Below are positions 1 through 15,775 of a DNA stretch of 64,000 nucleotides, piece after piece. Within the stretch, counting starts at the first letter, position 1. Each line of letters starts with the position of its first letter. The notes beneath the pieces are model-generated. The model was not told the DNA's origin. It made no database searches and saw nothing but the letters and a program-made list of their open reading frames with translations. Both the position numbers and the translations under genes were made by a program. This DNA is from Trema orientale (taxonomy: Eukaryota; Streptophyta; Magnoliopsida; Rosales; Cannabaceae), in contig JXTC01000087.1 in NCBI GenBank assembly GCA_002914845.1, forward strand, positions 498,559 through 562,558, read 5' to 3'.

Positions 1-4130
<4,130 letters not shown>

Positions 4131-4330
4131 GGTGGAGATACTACAAATCTCTCTCTCACTCTCTCTAGATACAGAGCTTGCGAAAGAGAGGTTTCTAGGG
4201 TTTTGGAGGTGTTTCTCTCTCAGTCACTGGCGAGAGAGAGTGTACATGTGTTGAGATCGGAAAGACGCGATTGGGTTTTCGATTTGAGGCTTTTTGGTTT
4301 ATATATATTTTGTTTTGAGAGAAAAATAGA
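4131..4330 (-). promoter_or_regulatory. PRP8 5' leader and core promoter
   Basis: Upstream of the PRP8 ATG, read on the minus strand, lies a GA/CT-rich leader. A telobox-type AAACCCTA sits at 4203-4196, a motif common in plant housekeeping genes. A TATA-like TATATATAAA lies at 4308-4298, about 170 bases before the ATG. A transcription start near 4270 is inferred from TATA spacing only. A CACGTG G-box core lies slightly further upstream near 4340. Confidence 0.5.
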
Positions 4331-4951
4331 TGGCGGTGGCACGTGACTTGGGGTGTTGATGACCGCCCTTAACATGTGGGCTTTTTAGGGCCCGCTTTTT
4401 CCTGTGGGTTGTCCGAAGGCCTTATTTATTCGATAAGGCCCAATCTATTTAAATGTGACATGGCTCTTCAGTAAACGACATGTCGGTTTTGGAACTCTGT
4501 TGATTGTGTTACTTGCTAATGACCGTCGTTTAACGAACGAAACTGAAAAGTCACGCGTCGTTTCTAATTAAAAGGAAAAATGACACATTTTTTTCCAGTT
4601 AATTTTGTTCTTTTACGCAATGTTTGGTGAGTAAGAACGAGGGAGATTATGGAGAGGATAACATAACATAACAGCTCTCCCAATTATTGTTTGGTAGGTT
4701 GAGAAGGAGAAAAGATAATTTTTCATGCTTTTGGTATTGGGATGAGAGATGATATATAGATTTTTAATTGTAAAATTATTATATTATTCATTGTGGAAAC
4801 GTAGATTTGTTACTCCTTTTGAAGGTTAATTGTGTCATTTGGCCTTGATTTTTTCATTCCTTTCTCCCATCCTTCTAAGGAAGGAATTACTATTTGGTTG
4901 GCTCAAATGGGTTCTCGGCCCTCCACTTTTTCTCTTCTTCCCATCATCTTT
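4331..4951. other. Intergenic, no gene seen
   Basis: This is AT-rich sequence between the PRP8 promoter and the MULE. It holds no coding signature and ends in a CT-rich stretch that carries the left target duplication of the MULE at 4943-4951. Confidence 0.6.
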
Positions 4952-5889
4952 GGAAAATTGACCTAGATAGTTCATTTTTGCCTCAAAATGATTTTTTCAA
5001 TCCATATTTTCAAAATGACATTTTCAGTAGTAAAAAATAAGTTTTCTAGTAGCATTTTAGAGAGAGAAACAATATTGTTCCAAAAATACCCTTGTGACGT
5101 ATTTTGCCTTTTAGGTCAAAAGTTGACCCATTTTTCACCATTTTTTCTCCTTTTTCCTCTACTTCTCCATACTTTTTTCCACCACTTTCCATCCTAAATG
5201 TACTAGCTAAGAGATTCTTTTCTTTTAGTTCCAAAGCTCAGCTCTCTCTCTCTCTCTCTCTATGCTCAAGCTCATCTCATTCGCTTTTTCTCTCTCATCT
5301 ACTCCATTCTCCTTCGCTTATCCCTCTCTCTAATTTAGCTACAAGTTTCTCCATTGTATTACCGTCTACTGTCTCCGATCTGCTAGCTAGTGTCTCTAAT
5401 TTGATCTTCGGAATTTATCGTAATTTGTTCACAATTTCTTGGCAATTTGTCTTAGATCTAGTGTGTATTGTCTCTGATTCAACTACAAGGTATGTTCTTT
5501 GTAATTTGTATCTGATCTTTTCTTATCTGGGGTTAAAACTAAATAGAAAATAGTTGTATAAGGTCATATATTATGTATCTAGTAACTAAGATGATTAAAA
5601 ATATATTTGCTTAAAATTTATGAGAAACATACATTAAAAGTAATTTACTGTCAAAATTTGTGTGACAATATATTAAAACTAGACGTTATACTACGCTTTG
5701 CGCGATATAGTATTAATATTGCATATATTAGGCTTAATTTATAGTTAGGTTCAATGTATTACAATATTAAAGAATGTATTTGTCTCTATATTTATTTTGA
5801 TGATTTTGATGAGATGAATATTACATAACTTTTTGTTCAATGAATCAAATTTAATATAAGGTATAATTAATATTAAATTAAATATAATA

Positions 5890-6070
5890 TTATATAAAAC
5901 ATTAAACAATGTATTTATTTTTATATTTATTTTGATGCAACGAATGTATCACAGGTATTAGTTAAACAATGTATTTATTTTTACATTTATTTTGATACAA
6001 CGAATGTGTCACAGTTATTTGTTCGATGAACTAAATTTAATATAAAGTATCATTAATATTAAACTAAATA
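5890..6070. repeat. AT-rich tandem repeats inside the MULE
   Basis: A unit of about 58 bases containing AAACAATGTATTTATTTTTA and CAACGAATGTRTCACAG occurs twice in a row (about 5903-6015). The phrase AATTTAATATAAGGTAT flanks it at 5848 and recurs in similar form at 6037. This is a decayed tandem array. Confidence 0.6.
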
Positions 6071-6696
6071 TAATATTATATAATACAAATATATATTTCA
6101 ACCAATTATAGCAAAGAAAAATAATAATAGGACCAATCATATTATGAAAAAATTATGATTTTTCTAAAAATTTTAAAAATAGAATAGTGATCAGAGAAGC
6201 TATCAGAGTTTTTGCACTCTTTCTGCTCCAGGCTTAATATATATATATATAGATACTGAATATGATAGATAAAAATATTTTTTCCTTCTCATTCTGTGTC
6301 AAGTGTATACTTGATCATGAGGCATACAAATATATTTGTGACAGATCTGTGTGACTGTTTGTCAGTATTTTGTAACAGATTGTCACAATATGTCATCCTA
6401 TTTTAATAACATTGAGTTCAGAAGTAGTTTGGATTTATGAGACTATTTTCTGTGTTTAGAAGGTGTTACAAAATAACTTTGTGTTTAGAAGTAGTCAATA
6501 TTTTTGTGACTATTTGTCAAAAGTATGAAAGGTATAGTGAAAACTTCCTTTACATCATAAACTGACATTGTGAGATCATGTCACATAATTTGTTCAGTAA
6601 TTATAGATCCGTATTTTTTTGTTTTTGTAGACATGAGCAATGTTGTTGCTTTTCCGAATTATAACAATAGGTGACAACTATAATGTTTATCACTAG

Positions 6697-6939
6697 ATGG
6701 AGAGTACGGGTATTTTGGTTACTAATGGAGCAACCTATGTCGATTTGTTAGAGATTGTATTTGACGTTCTAGAGTTGAGACATGAATACCATGCAATAGA
6801 GATGAAATATATTATTGATGCGGGACTTTCTCTGATGAAGATAATAAATGACCATTTCATTAAAGTTTACATAGAGTTAAAGAAGAACGAAGTTGACAAG
6901 ACTACGAATGTAATAATTTACTCTCGTAACAATTCTTGA
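6697..6939 (+). pseudogene. Fragment resembling MuDR-type transposase N-terminal domain
   Basis: This 80-residue frame reads ...TYVDLLEIVFDVLELRHEYHAIEMKYII..., then ...LMKIINDHFIKVYIELKK. The pattern 'LLE-I-LEL---IEMKYI-------MKI-ND--VKVYIELKK' recalls the N-terminal region of plant MuDR/MULE transposase proteins. The zinc-binding and DDE catalytic parts are absent. It lies inside the inverted repeats at 4952-7392, which supports a MULE origin. The family call is from memory of the pattern only. Confidence 0.5.
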
Positions 6940-7235
6940 TAGTCACAAAATTGTGACACAAAGTCACAATTACAAGTTTACAAACCATGTTACCACCATG
7001 TTACCTTCAACACACAAAAAATTTTTGACATTCATAAAATTGTGACACAGAGTCATACAGCTCTGACAGGAACCGATACGTTTTTTAAATTAAAAAAAGA
7101 AAAAATAATTTAAAAAAAAGGTTACAAACTATTGTTACCATCAATACACACAAAATTCCTAATAGTCATAAAATTATGACATAGAGTCGCACAGCTCTGA
7201 CAAGAACCGATACGTTTTTCAAATTTTAAAAAAAA
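6935..7235. repeat. Tandem repeat with ATTGTGACACAGAGTC core inside the MULE
   Basis: Three diverged copies of a unit are visible at about 6940, 7025 and 7160. Each contains 'AT(A/T)GTCA(C/T)AAAATT(G/A)TGACA'. The last two also share GCTCTGACARGAACCGATACG. Similar subterminal arrays are common in MULEs. Confidence 0.55.
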
Positions 7236-7392
7236 AATTGAAAGATGAAGGAAAAATAGAGCTCAAAAGCTAACAGGGATCAGTCAAGTCAAGGGCATTT
7301 TAGATCTTTTGTTGTATTAGAAATGTCATTTTTAAAAAGTGAACTAAAAAAGTCATTTTTGGCTAAAATTAAACTATCCACGTCAATTCTCC

Positions 7393-7717
7393 ACTATCTT
7401 TTTGTCAAACAATGGATTTTGCCTCTCTATCGTTTTTTTTTCTTTTTTTTTTTTTATATACGGTTAGTTTTAATTTTATATTTTTGCAAAAATTTTATGT
7501 GGTTGATTAATGTGGCGTACAGCATACATTTGGATAGGTCCTAAATAAAATTATATGTGGGAACTTTTTTTTTTTTTTTGAAATAGACACCTTTTTTTTT
7601 TTAAATGAAATAGAAGTAGATGCATTTGAATGTATGTATGAGAATGTGTATATTATCAATCTCAAAGAAATATATATAATACATATTGCTTATTTGCATC
7701 AACAGATTAGCCTATAT
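7393..7717. other. Intergenic, no gene seen
   Basis: T-rich and AT-rich spacer between the MULE and the first copia element, with poly-T runs at about 7432-7455 and 7567-7580. Nothing coding is recognised. Confidence 0.6.
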
Positions 7718-8899
7718 TATTAAATAAAATTAACTATTGCAAGTAATAATATATCTAGAAATGAAAATATACCAATAAACTGTTATAACATATGATGTAA
7801 TAAATTATTAAACTACAACTTGAATAGTAACAATTATTGTAACAAAATAAATCACAATTTATTTACTATAATAATAATCATGATTATAATAACCAAAATA
7901 ACAAAGGAGTTTAAGGAAACCAAACCGAATCTTATGTTTCACACAATTTCCTTAAAATAGTTACGCCTCCTCACCGAGGTGCTTAGAGGAATGTCAACAG
8001 CGTCTGTTTCTCAGGATAAAATGGTTCACCAATAGCAACGTCGCACCAACTTGCTACTCACAACGAACTGAGTAATGCCCAAACTCTATCACGAACTGAG
8101 CAATGCCCAAACTCTATCACCAGAACTCAAGAGAATTTGACCACTCTTATAAGAAAGAATAAGAACTCAAACTCTCTAACTTCTAACTAACTTTTCTCTA
8201 ACTTCTAACTAACTTTTCTTAACCGCCACAGAGAGAAATGGAAGAGAGAAATAGGCTAAGAAATATTTTGGTGTCCTGGTGTCTAAGAGTGAGGGAGAAG
8301 GTTTCCTTTTATAGTATTCATAGGGGAACCAAGCCATTAACATCCTATTAATATGGCTGAAAACGTTTTTCTGTTACAACATAACAGCCCAATAAATATG
8401 GTTGACAAACGTTTGTATGTTACAACGTAACAGTAACTTACAGTGTTCATGGGGGAACCAAGCCATTAACATCCCATTAATATGGCTGAAAATATTTTTC
8501 TGTTACAACATAACAGCCCATTAATATGGCTGACAAACGTTTGTCTGTTACAACGTAACAGTTCAGCCCATTAATATGGCTGAAAAATATTTGTCTGTTA
8601 CAATATAACAGCCCATTAATATGGCTGAAAAACGTTTGTCTGCTACAACGTAACAGCAATAGCCCATAAATATGGTTGAAAAACTGAAAAACGTTTGGCT
8701 GTTACAACATAACTGCCAAAATATTTTTGGCTGTTACCTCAACTTTATGAGGCCTAATAAATGCCCAAAATGAATTTTGTAACTCTTGTATGTTACAAAT
8801 TCAATTCTAGAACCTCCTCACTTTGGGTTTCAATTTTTTATTCACTCATGCCTGAAAATGGCTATTAATAATGGTTTTTTTCAAACTATTTTTCCAATA
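7718..8899 (-). repeat. 3' LTR of copia element 1, enlarged by internal tandem repeats
   Basis: This LTR is about 1,180 bases, against about 904 for its partner. The extra length lies at about 8330-8720, where a unit of roughly 45-55 bases (CCATTAATATGGCTGAAAA + CGTTTGTCTGTTACAACRTAACAG) is repeated about seven or eight times. The short open frame seen antisense across these repeats (8477-8659) is a by-product, not a gene. Confidence 0.85.
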
Positions 8900-9477
8900 A
8901 TTCCCCACATGAATGAAATTGACGACCTAAGACTTGACCGACATGGTGATAGAATTCAACGGTCGAAACCTGTATAGGATAGGTAGGTGTTATCCTTTGA
9001 ACCTTCCCTTGTGAAAATACGTTTACTTTACTAACTAAACAGTAGACGCGATGTCCTTGAACTATTCTGTCATTTGTGTAAATGATAATGTATCTCACAC
9101 AGGAATCTTCCTGATACTTTCTCAGTTCTCACTGTTATGTTCGTTTTGGCCATGAACATACGCCTGGTTCTGTAAGAGTTTAATAAGTATTGTGCCCTAA
9201 CAATTCCCTTAGAAGCGGCCCTACTTCTCTCTCACATAGGTGATCTCTTAATTAAGAGTAACCCGCATTACTCTGCTCGAAATTCTATTTTCGACTAATA
9301 AGAATCATTAAAAGCATAACTTAACCTTTCATTTTACGGGTATCACTGTTTTATTATAGGAATGGATATGAGAAATATCCCTCAGTGATCCAATACAGTC
9401 TTTACAATTTAGTTGTCCCTTTTGAACCTAGATATTGGGATCTCTAGTCAACTAGATTGGGTATCCACTATATCGAC

Positions 9478-9631
9478 CTATTCTTTCATGGGCTTTAGTC
9501 CCATTCCCTTCGATGACTTTTCAACTAACTCTCTATTCAACCCTTTGGTTAGCGGATCCGCAATGTTATCTTTTGACTTTACATAGTCCACAGAGATAAC
9601 CCTAGTTGAGAGTAGTTGTCTAATAGTATTG

Positions 9632-9681
<50 letters not shown>

Positions 9682-10914
9682 TCTTCCAATTACAGATTGA
9701 CTATCACAATGTATATAAATTACATGCACAGGTTTTGGTCATCTTGGAATATCTTCTAAAAAGTGGCGGAGCCATTCTGCTTCTTCCCCACATTTATCCA
9801 GTGCGATAAATTTAGATTCCATAGTGGATCTGGCAATAACAGTTTGTTTCGAGGATTTCCATGATACTGTTGCACCTCCTAGTGTGAACATATAACCACT
9901 AGTAGACTTTGAATCTTTAATATCAGATATCCAATTTGCATCACTGTAACCTTCAAGTACAGAGAGATATCTTGTATAGTGCAACCCATAATTACGTGTA
10001 AATCGTAAGTATTTTAATACTCTTATAATCCCTTGCCAATACTTAGCTCTAGGATTACTTATGTATCTACTTAGTTTATTAACTGCATAGGCAATATCTG
10101 GTCTTGTACAGCTCATCAAGTACATTAGACTGCCTATCACTCTAGAGTATTCTACTTGAGAAACACTCTCACCTTTATTCTTGGATAAACATAAAGATAA
10201 ATCTATTGGTGTTTTGACAACTCCAGAATTATCTTTATCGAATTTTTCAAGAATATTGTCTACATAATATGACTGACTTAAAACAAGCCCATCTGATACT
10301 CTTGAGATTTTCATTCCCAAAATGACATCGGCTAAACTCATGTCTTTCATGTCAAATCTTGAATTCAACATATTTTTAGTAGATTTGATTATTTTATCAT
10401 CACTACCAACAATGAGCATGTCATCAACGTAAAGACACAAAATGACATAACTATTTTCGGTGTCTTTGATAGATACACATTTATCATATTCATTCATTTT
10501 AAATCCATTAGCCTTCATAGCATTATTAAATTTTTCATGCCATTGTTTCGGGGCTTGTTTTAATCCATACAAGAATTTCACCAACTTACAGACTTTCTTT
10601 TCCTGCCATGGTGCAGAAAAACCTTCAGGTTGTTTCATGTAGATCTCTTCTTCTAGATCTCCATTTAGAAAGGCTATTTTTACATCCATTTGGTGAATTT
10701 CAAGATTCCGCAAAGCGGCAATCGCAAGCACCATCCTAATGGAATTTATTCTTGTCATAGGAGAATAAGTGTCAAAGTAGTCCAGACCTTCTTTCTGTCT
10801 GTAACTTTTAATTACAAGTCTTGTCTTGTACTTATCAATCGATCCATCGGCTTTCATTTTCCTTTTAAAAATGTACTTTGAACCTAGTGATTTACATCCA
10901 GGAAGAAGGTCCAC
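9478..10914 (-). pseudogene. Copia element 1 reverse transcriptase and RNase H
   Basis: The frame 10914-9739 is a long copia-type RT with [44 protein letters not shown] and the catalytic YVDDM. It continues through [18 protein letters not shown] into RNase H ([26 protein letters not shown]). The RNase H tail continues in 9729-9478 after a stop, with CDSQSVIGRA and SKDNIADPLTKGL. It is the best-preserved part of the element. Confidence 0.88.
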
Positions 10915-11121
10915 TAATTCCTAAGTATGATTTTATAAGATGGAATCAATTTCGCTTTTGATAGCCTCTTTCCACAAAGGTACTTCAGTAGAGCTTATAG
11001 CCTCGGTATACGTTCGAGGCTCACTTTCTAGCAACTATGTCAGAAAATCCGGATTAAAAGATTTTTCTGTCATTGCTCTCTTACTACGTCGAGGTTCAAC
11101 CTCCGTTTTTTCATTTTTATC

Positions 11122-11838
11122 TTAGTCCTGACTATTCTCAATAATAATCTCATGTGTTCGTTTTGACGAACTTGTTTCTTCTTTGGATTTACAAGGAAAT
11201 ACATGTTCAAAAAATGATGCATTTCTTGATTCCATTATCGTGTTCTTATGTATGTCTGTGATTTTTGACTCATACATAAGAAACTGATAAGCACTACTAT
11301 TTTGTGCATAGCCAATAAAAATGCAATCAACGATTTTCGGACCAATTTTCACCTTCTTAGGTATTGGTACGGCCACTTTGGCAAGACATCCCCATATTCA
11401 TAAATAGTTGTAGGATGATTTTCTTCATTTCCACAACTCATATGGAGTCTTTTCTATTTTCTTTTTGGGTACCTTATTCAAAAGGTAATTAGCTATCAAA
11501 ATGGCTTCTCCCCACATGTTCTGGGGTAATCCAGAACTTATCAACATTGCATTCATTATTTCTTTCAAGTTACGATTCTTTCGCTCAGCAACTCCATTTG
11601 ACTGAGGCGAGTAAGGTGCTGCAGTTTAGTGTATGATTCCATACTGTGCACAGATTTCCTCAAAAGGTGAATCATACTCTCCACCTCGATCACTTTTTAG
11701 CACCTTAATTTTCTTATTGAGTTGATTCTCAACCTCATTCTTATAGAGAATAAACTTCTTTATAGCTTCGTCCTTAGATTTTAGTGCTATCATCGATAAA
11801 AGTAATAAAATACTTATTGTCTCCCCTTGTTTGTACAA
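11122..11838 (-). pseudogene. Copia element 1 integrase core remnants
   Basis: The segment 11838-11626 contains the integrase motif KSDRGGEYDSPFEEICAQYG with one catalytic Asp, and the 'QTAAYSPQSNG' region follows in another frame near 11600. The segment 11376-11122 contains the integrase C-terminal GKxxDCIFIGYA-type motif. Frame breaks separate them. Confidence 0.75.
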
Positions 11839-11899
11839 ATTTCAAATCACAAATATTACTGTAAATTAAATTAAGGGGTTTAGTGTTCCTCTCAACACT

Positions 11900-13446
11900 T
11901 TAAAACAATGACCTAGTCAGTTTTGCCTCAATACAAGTTTCACACTTATGTTTTAAATCAATATTAAAAATGGGTATGTAGTTTAAGTTAATTAATCTAC
12001 GCAAAGTATCATAATTAACGTGTCCTAGTCTACCATGCCATACATTGGAAGACTCAAGCAAATAAGCAGAAGGACTAGCTTTATTATTACTTGACTTAAT
12101 AGTCATTACATTCAGTTTAAAAAACCCATCACATACGTAGCCCTTCCCCACATACAATCCGCTCTTAGACAAAACTACTTTATCTGACTCGAACACCATG
12201 CGGAATCTATGCTTATTTAACAACGAACTGGATACTAAGTTCTTGCGGATCTCTGGTACATACAGTATATCGTTCAGAGTCAGCTCCTTCCTAGAAGTCA
12301 TCTTTAAGACCACCTTACCTTGGCCTTCGACAGTGGATGTGGCAGAGTTTCCTATAAATAACTTTTCCCCGCTCTCAAGCAGTTTGAAGGAAGTGAACAA
12401 ATCTTTGTCAGAACATACGTGCCGAGTGGCATCGGTGCCAAGCCACCATTTTTTGAGATTAGACCCAACTAGGTTCACTTCAGAAACTACTGCACAGAGG
12501 TCTATGTCAGAAACCTCTTGAGTGATTTCATCCACTATGTTGGCTTCATTCTTCTTTTTCTTTGAAAGTCGACAGTCTGAAGCCTTGTGACCCATCTTAT
12601 CACAGTTAAAGCACTTCCCTTGGAATTTCTGCTTCTTACTTATTACACTTTTAGGCCTCAACTTATGGCTTGGCTGTTTTTGTTTATTCTTCTTGGCTTC
12701 AGAGCCTTGAGAATGTTCTACAACATTTGCCTTAGCCATAGGCGTACTGGACGATGCTCTTGACTTTTCAGCACGTCTGTTGTCTTCCTTAATGCGAAGT
12801 CGCACAACAAGCTCTTCAAGGTTCATTGCCTTTCACTTATGTTTGAGGTAGCTCTTGAAATCCTTCCATGCATGAGGTAGCTTTTCAATGACAGTAGCTA
12901 CTTGGAATAGTTCACATATGACCATCCCCTCAGCCTGAATTTCATGAAAAATCAATTGAAATTCTTGAACTTGACTGATTACTGTTTTGGAGTCGACCAT
13001 TTTAAAGTCTGGGAAGCGTCCCACCACAAATTTCTTGGACTTAGCATCCTCAGTCTTATATTTATGGTCAATGACTCCCATAATTCCTTTGCCATCTTCT
13101 TATCACGATATACTTCGTATAAAGGATCAGTAAAACCGTTCATTACATAATTACGGCAAAGGTAGTCTGATTATTTCCAAGCATCAACCGCAGCAATGAC
13201 TTGGAAATCTTGCTCATTATTGTTGGCTTTTGGAGCCTCCTCAGTCAAGAACCTCGCAAGGTTTAATGTGGTCATATAGAATAACATCTTCTGTTACCAC
13301 ATTTTGAAGTTCAACCCATTAAACTTCTCTGGCTTCTCTCCGTGGTGCACTGCTGGTACCACCGGAGTCACAACAGGGGTTGGCATTTGAGCCACAACAG
13401 GAGCAGGCACATGGGCCATAGTAGGATTGTTTGATTCAGTTGCCAT
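11900..13446 (-). pseudogene. Copia element 1 gag, protease and pre-integrase region
   Basis: Gag appears to start at 13446 (MATESNNPTMAHV) and runs with stops to a CCHC zinc knuckle, CFNCDKMGHKASDC, near 12600. The protease region near 12430 shows WWLGTDATRHVC, where the usual active-site D-S/T-G-A appears as D-A-T; this is probably a defective site. The pre-integrase domain follows, with WHGRLGHVNYDTLRRL and the HHCC-type CETCIEAK. In-frame stops and a frame break near 12830 show that it is no longer translated as a polyprotein. Confidence 0.8.
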
Positions 13447-13715
13447 TTCTGACAAGAATAGCAAATCCAATGAGATTTCTTTTTCTAGAAATAAACAGCA
13501 ATAATCAAATATTACTCAATAGACAAACTCTCAGGAAAGACCACGGAGGGGTCACAAACGGTCCCACTTAAAATCTAGCCTCCTAGACAGAACTTGTCTA
13601 AATTGTAATTGTTTAATTATCACAATTTATTAAAGAGATATCTCCAATCACAATATATAAATCCAGATCTATTATAAAGTAATAACACATAAAAGACACA
13701 TAACTGTTTTAAGAT

Positions 13716-14619
13716 TGTTAGATAAAATTAACTACTGCAAGTAATAATATATCTAGAAATGAAAATATAACAATAAACTGTTATAACATATGATGTAATA
13801 AATTATTAAGCTACAACTTGAATAGTAACAATTATTGTAACAACATAAATCACAATTTATTTACTATAATAATAATTATGATTATAATAACCAAAATAAC
13901 AAAGGAGTTTAAGGAAACCAAATCGAGTCTTGTGTTTCACACAATTTCCTTAAAACAGCTACGCCTCCTCACCGGGGTGCTTAGAGGAATGTCAATAGCT
14001 TCTGCGTCTGTTTCCCAGGACAAAACGGTTTACCAATAGCAACGTCGCACCAACTTGCTACTCACAACGAACTGAGCAATGCCCAAACTCTATCACCAGA
14101 ACTCAAGAGAACTTAACCACTCTTATAAGAAAGAACAAAAACTCAAACTTTCTAACTTCTAACTAACTTTTCTCTAACTTTTAACTAACTTTTCTTAACT
14201 GCCACAGAGAGAAATGGAAGAGAGAAATAGGCTAATAAATATTTTGGTGTCTTGGTGTCTAAGAGTGAAGGAGAAGGTTTCCTTTTACAGTGTTCATGGG
14301 GGAACCAAGTCATTAACATCCCATTAATATGGCTGAAAACGTTTTTCTGTTACAACATAACAGCCTATTAATATGGCTGACAAACGTTTGTCTGTTACAA
14401 CATAACAGCAATAGCCCATAAATATGGTTGAAAAACTGAAAAACGTTTGGCTGTTACCTCAACTTTATGAGGCCTAATAAATGTCCAAAATGAATTTTGT
14501 AACTCTTGTATGTTACAAATTCAATTCTAGAACCTCCTCACTTTGGGTTTCAATTTTTCATTCACCCATGCCTTAAAATGGCTATTAACAATGATTTTTT
14601 TCAAACCATTTTTCTAACA
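13716..14619 (-). repeat. 5' LTR of copia element 1
   Basis: This copy starts TGTTAGATAAAATTAAC and ends TCTAACA. It closely matches 7718-8899 but has only about three of the TATGGCTGAAAAACGTTTG-type units (14310-14450). It is the 5' LTR because the element is read on the minus strand. Confidence 0.85.
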
Positions 14620-15394
14620 ATTATATATTGCTTGTTAGAATAATATTTGCACCTAATTATCAAAAAGACCCCGTATAATAACACCTATATATAAATTTAA
14701 TTTTTTAGGTACAAATAATTTTTATGTACTTAAATTACTTTTTATAAAATATCTGCATCATGACATCCACATCAATAACCGTTTATTTCTCATCCCACGT
14801 TTAGCTAGTTATAAAATTTATCTATATCGATAAAAGCAAATTAATATTTGTTTTTCAGAAAAACAAATATGTTATTTGAGAAAACATTGTAAAATAAATA
14901 ACCTTGTATTTTATATTTATTTTTAAGAAACCACATGTATTTTATGAAATATGAGAAAATCCTAAACTCAAAAAAAAAAAAAAAATGAGAAAACCATTTT
15001 AAATTTAATTTTTTATTATAAAAAGTCTTGTAATTTGACTATTTTTGAGATTCAACCTCCTCATATTACTAAAATTAGAAAAATTGATCAAAATTACCGT
15101 TAGTAAATGGTAGATTAGATTTAAAATAAATTTAAGAATTATCTACACTAGTTTCCAAATAACATTTTGACTTCTCAAGCGATAAAATAGTTTCAAAATA
15201 ACTATTTATGTATCTAAACACAAAGTAAAAATGTAGGGTAATTTTTTCATTTCTTATTAACTTTCCTAATTTAATTTATATGAGAATACCGAATTTTAAA
15301 AATAATCAAATTACAAGAGTTTTTGTAAGAGAATATTAAATTTAACAGAGTTTCCCCATATTTTATAAAACACAAAGGGTTTGTGAAAAAAAAA
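14620..15394. other. Intergenic, no gene seen
   Basis: Very AT-rich spacer with an A-run near 14970 and no recognisable coding or RNA feature. Confidence 0.6.
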
Positions 15395-15775
15395 GGGTTA
15401 ACTGCAAAATAATATCTTCATGTTTGGCCTTTCTGTAATTTAAACATTAAGTTTTGGATTCTACAAAAAAATACCTCTATATTTTAAAATTCAAAAAATT
15501 CGTACCATTCATTCCCCTTTTTCCCACTTTATGCTAATCTAAACGATGTTTTTTGTTGTAAATATCTTTACTTTTTGAAACTATCTAGGTCTAGATTCGC
15601 AATTTTTTGGGAATAGTTTTGTCCAAATATGGGTAGAGGGTACAAATTTTTTGAATTCTAAAATATGGAGGTATTTTCTTTTGCAGAAATCAAAACTCAT
15701 GATTTAAATTGTAGAAAGGACAAACTTTAGAGATCTCTTTTTTTTTTTATTTTTTATTTTTTTTTGCAGTTAACC
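15395..15775. mobile_element. Foldback MITE with about 110-base inverted repeats
   Basis: The left arm begins GGGTTAACTGCAAAA (15395) and runs through TTTCTGTAATTTAAACAT, AAAATACCTCTATATTTTA and ATTCAAAAAATTCGTACC. The right arm, read in reverse from 15775, begins GGTTAACTGCAAAA and repeats the same blocks in the same order (TTTCTACAATTTAAATCAT, AAAATACCTCCATATTTTA, ATTCAAAAAATTTGTA). It is non-coding. The long arms and A-rich flanks suggest a Mutator-type MITE, but the flanking poly-A hides any target duplication. Confidence 0.8.

Larger units (their letters stand above)
4952..7392. mobile_element. Mutator-like (MULE) DNA transposon, non-autonomous or truncated
   Basis: The two ends form long, imperfect terminal inverted repeats of about 70 bases. 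The left end (4952-5025) starts GGAAAATTGACCTAGATAGT, and the right end (7392-7318, read in reverse) starts GGAGAATTGACGTGGATAGT. The similarity continues through AAAATGA-type blocks. The element is flanked by 9-base direct repeats, ATCATCTTT (4943-4951) and ACTATCTTT (7393-7401), which match at 7 of 9 positions. A 9-base duplication is the hallmark of Mutator-like elements. Inside are a CT-repeat-rich segment, AT-rich tandem repeats, and one open frame resembling the N-terminus of a MuDR-type transposase. No transposase catalytic domain is present, so the element cannot move by itself. Confidence 0.75.
7718..14619 (-). mobile_element. Ty1/copia LTR retrotransposon 1, decayed
   Basis: Two LTR copies (7718-8899 and 13716-14619) flank gag-pol remnants on the minus strand in copia order: gag, protease, integrase, reverse transcriptase, RNase H. 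The right LTR runs TGTTAGA...TCTAACA. The left copy has mutated ends (TATTAAA...CCAATA). On the minus strand a purine-rich ATGTGGGGAAT directly precedes the 3' LTR (about 8911-8900) and fits the polypurine tract. ATTAT occurs at 7716-7720 and 14620-14624 and may be the 5-base target duplication, although local AT richness weakens this. The coding part has multiple stops and frameshifts. No clear initiator-Met primer site is visible beside the 5' LTR. Confidence 0.9.

Noticed and set aside
5104..5553. 149-codon open frame rich in Ser, Leu and Phe
   Set aside because: Low-complexity CT-repeat translation inside the MULE with no domain; it may be captured leader DNA but not a supported gene.
8477..8659. 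Open frame with repeated FFSHINGL-type peptide
   Set aside because: It is a translation of the LTR tandem repeat and has no independent support.
8330..8720. Possible CRISPR-like regular repeats
   Set aside because: The repeats are contiguous and diverged within a plant LTR, with no unique spacers.
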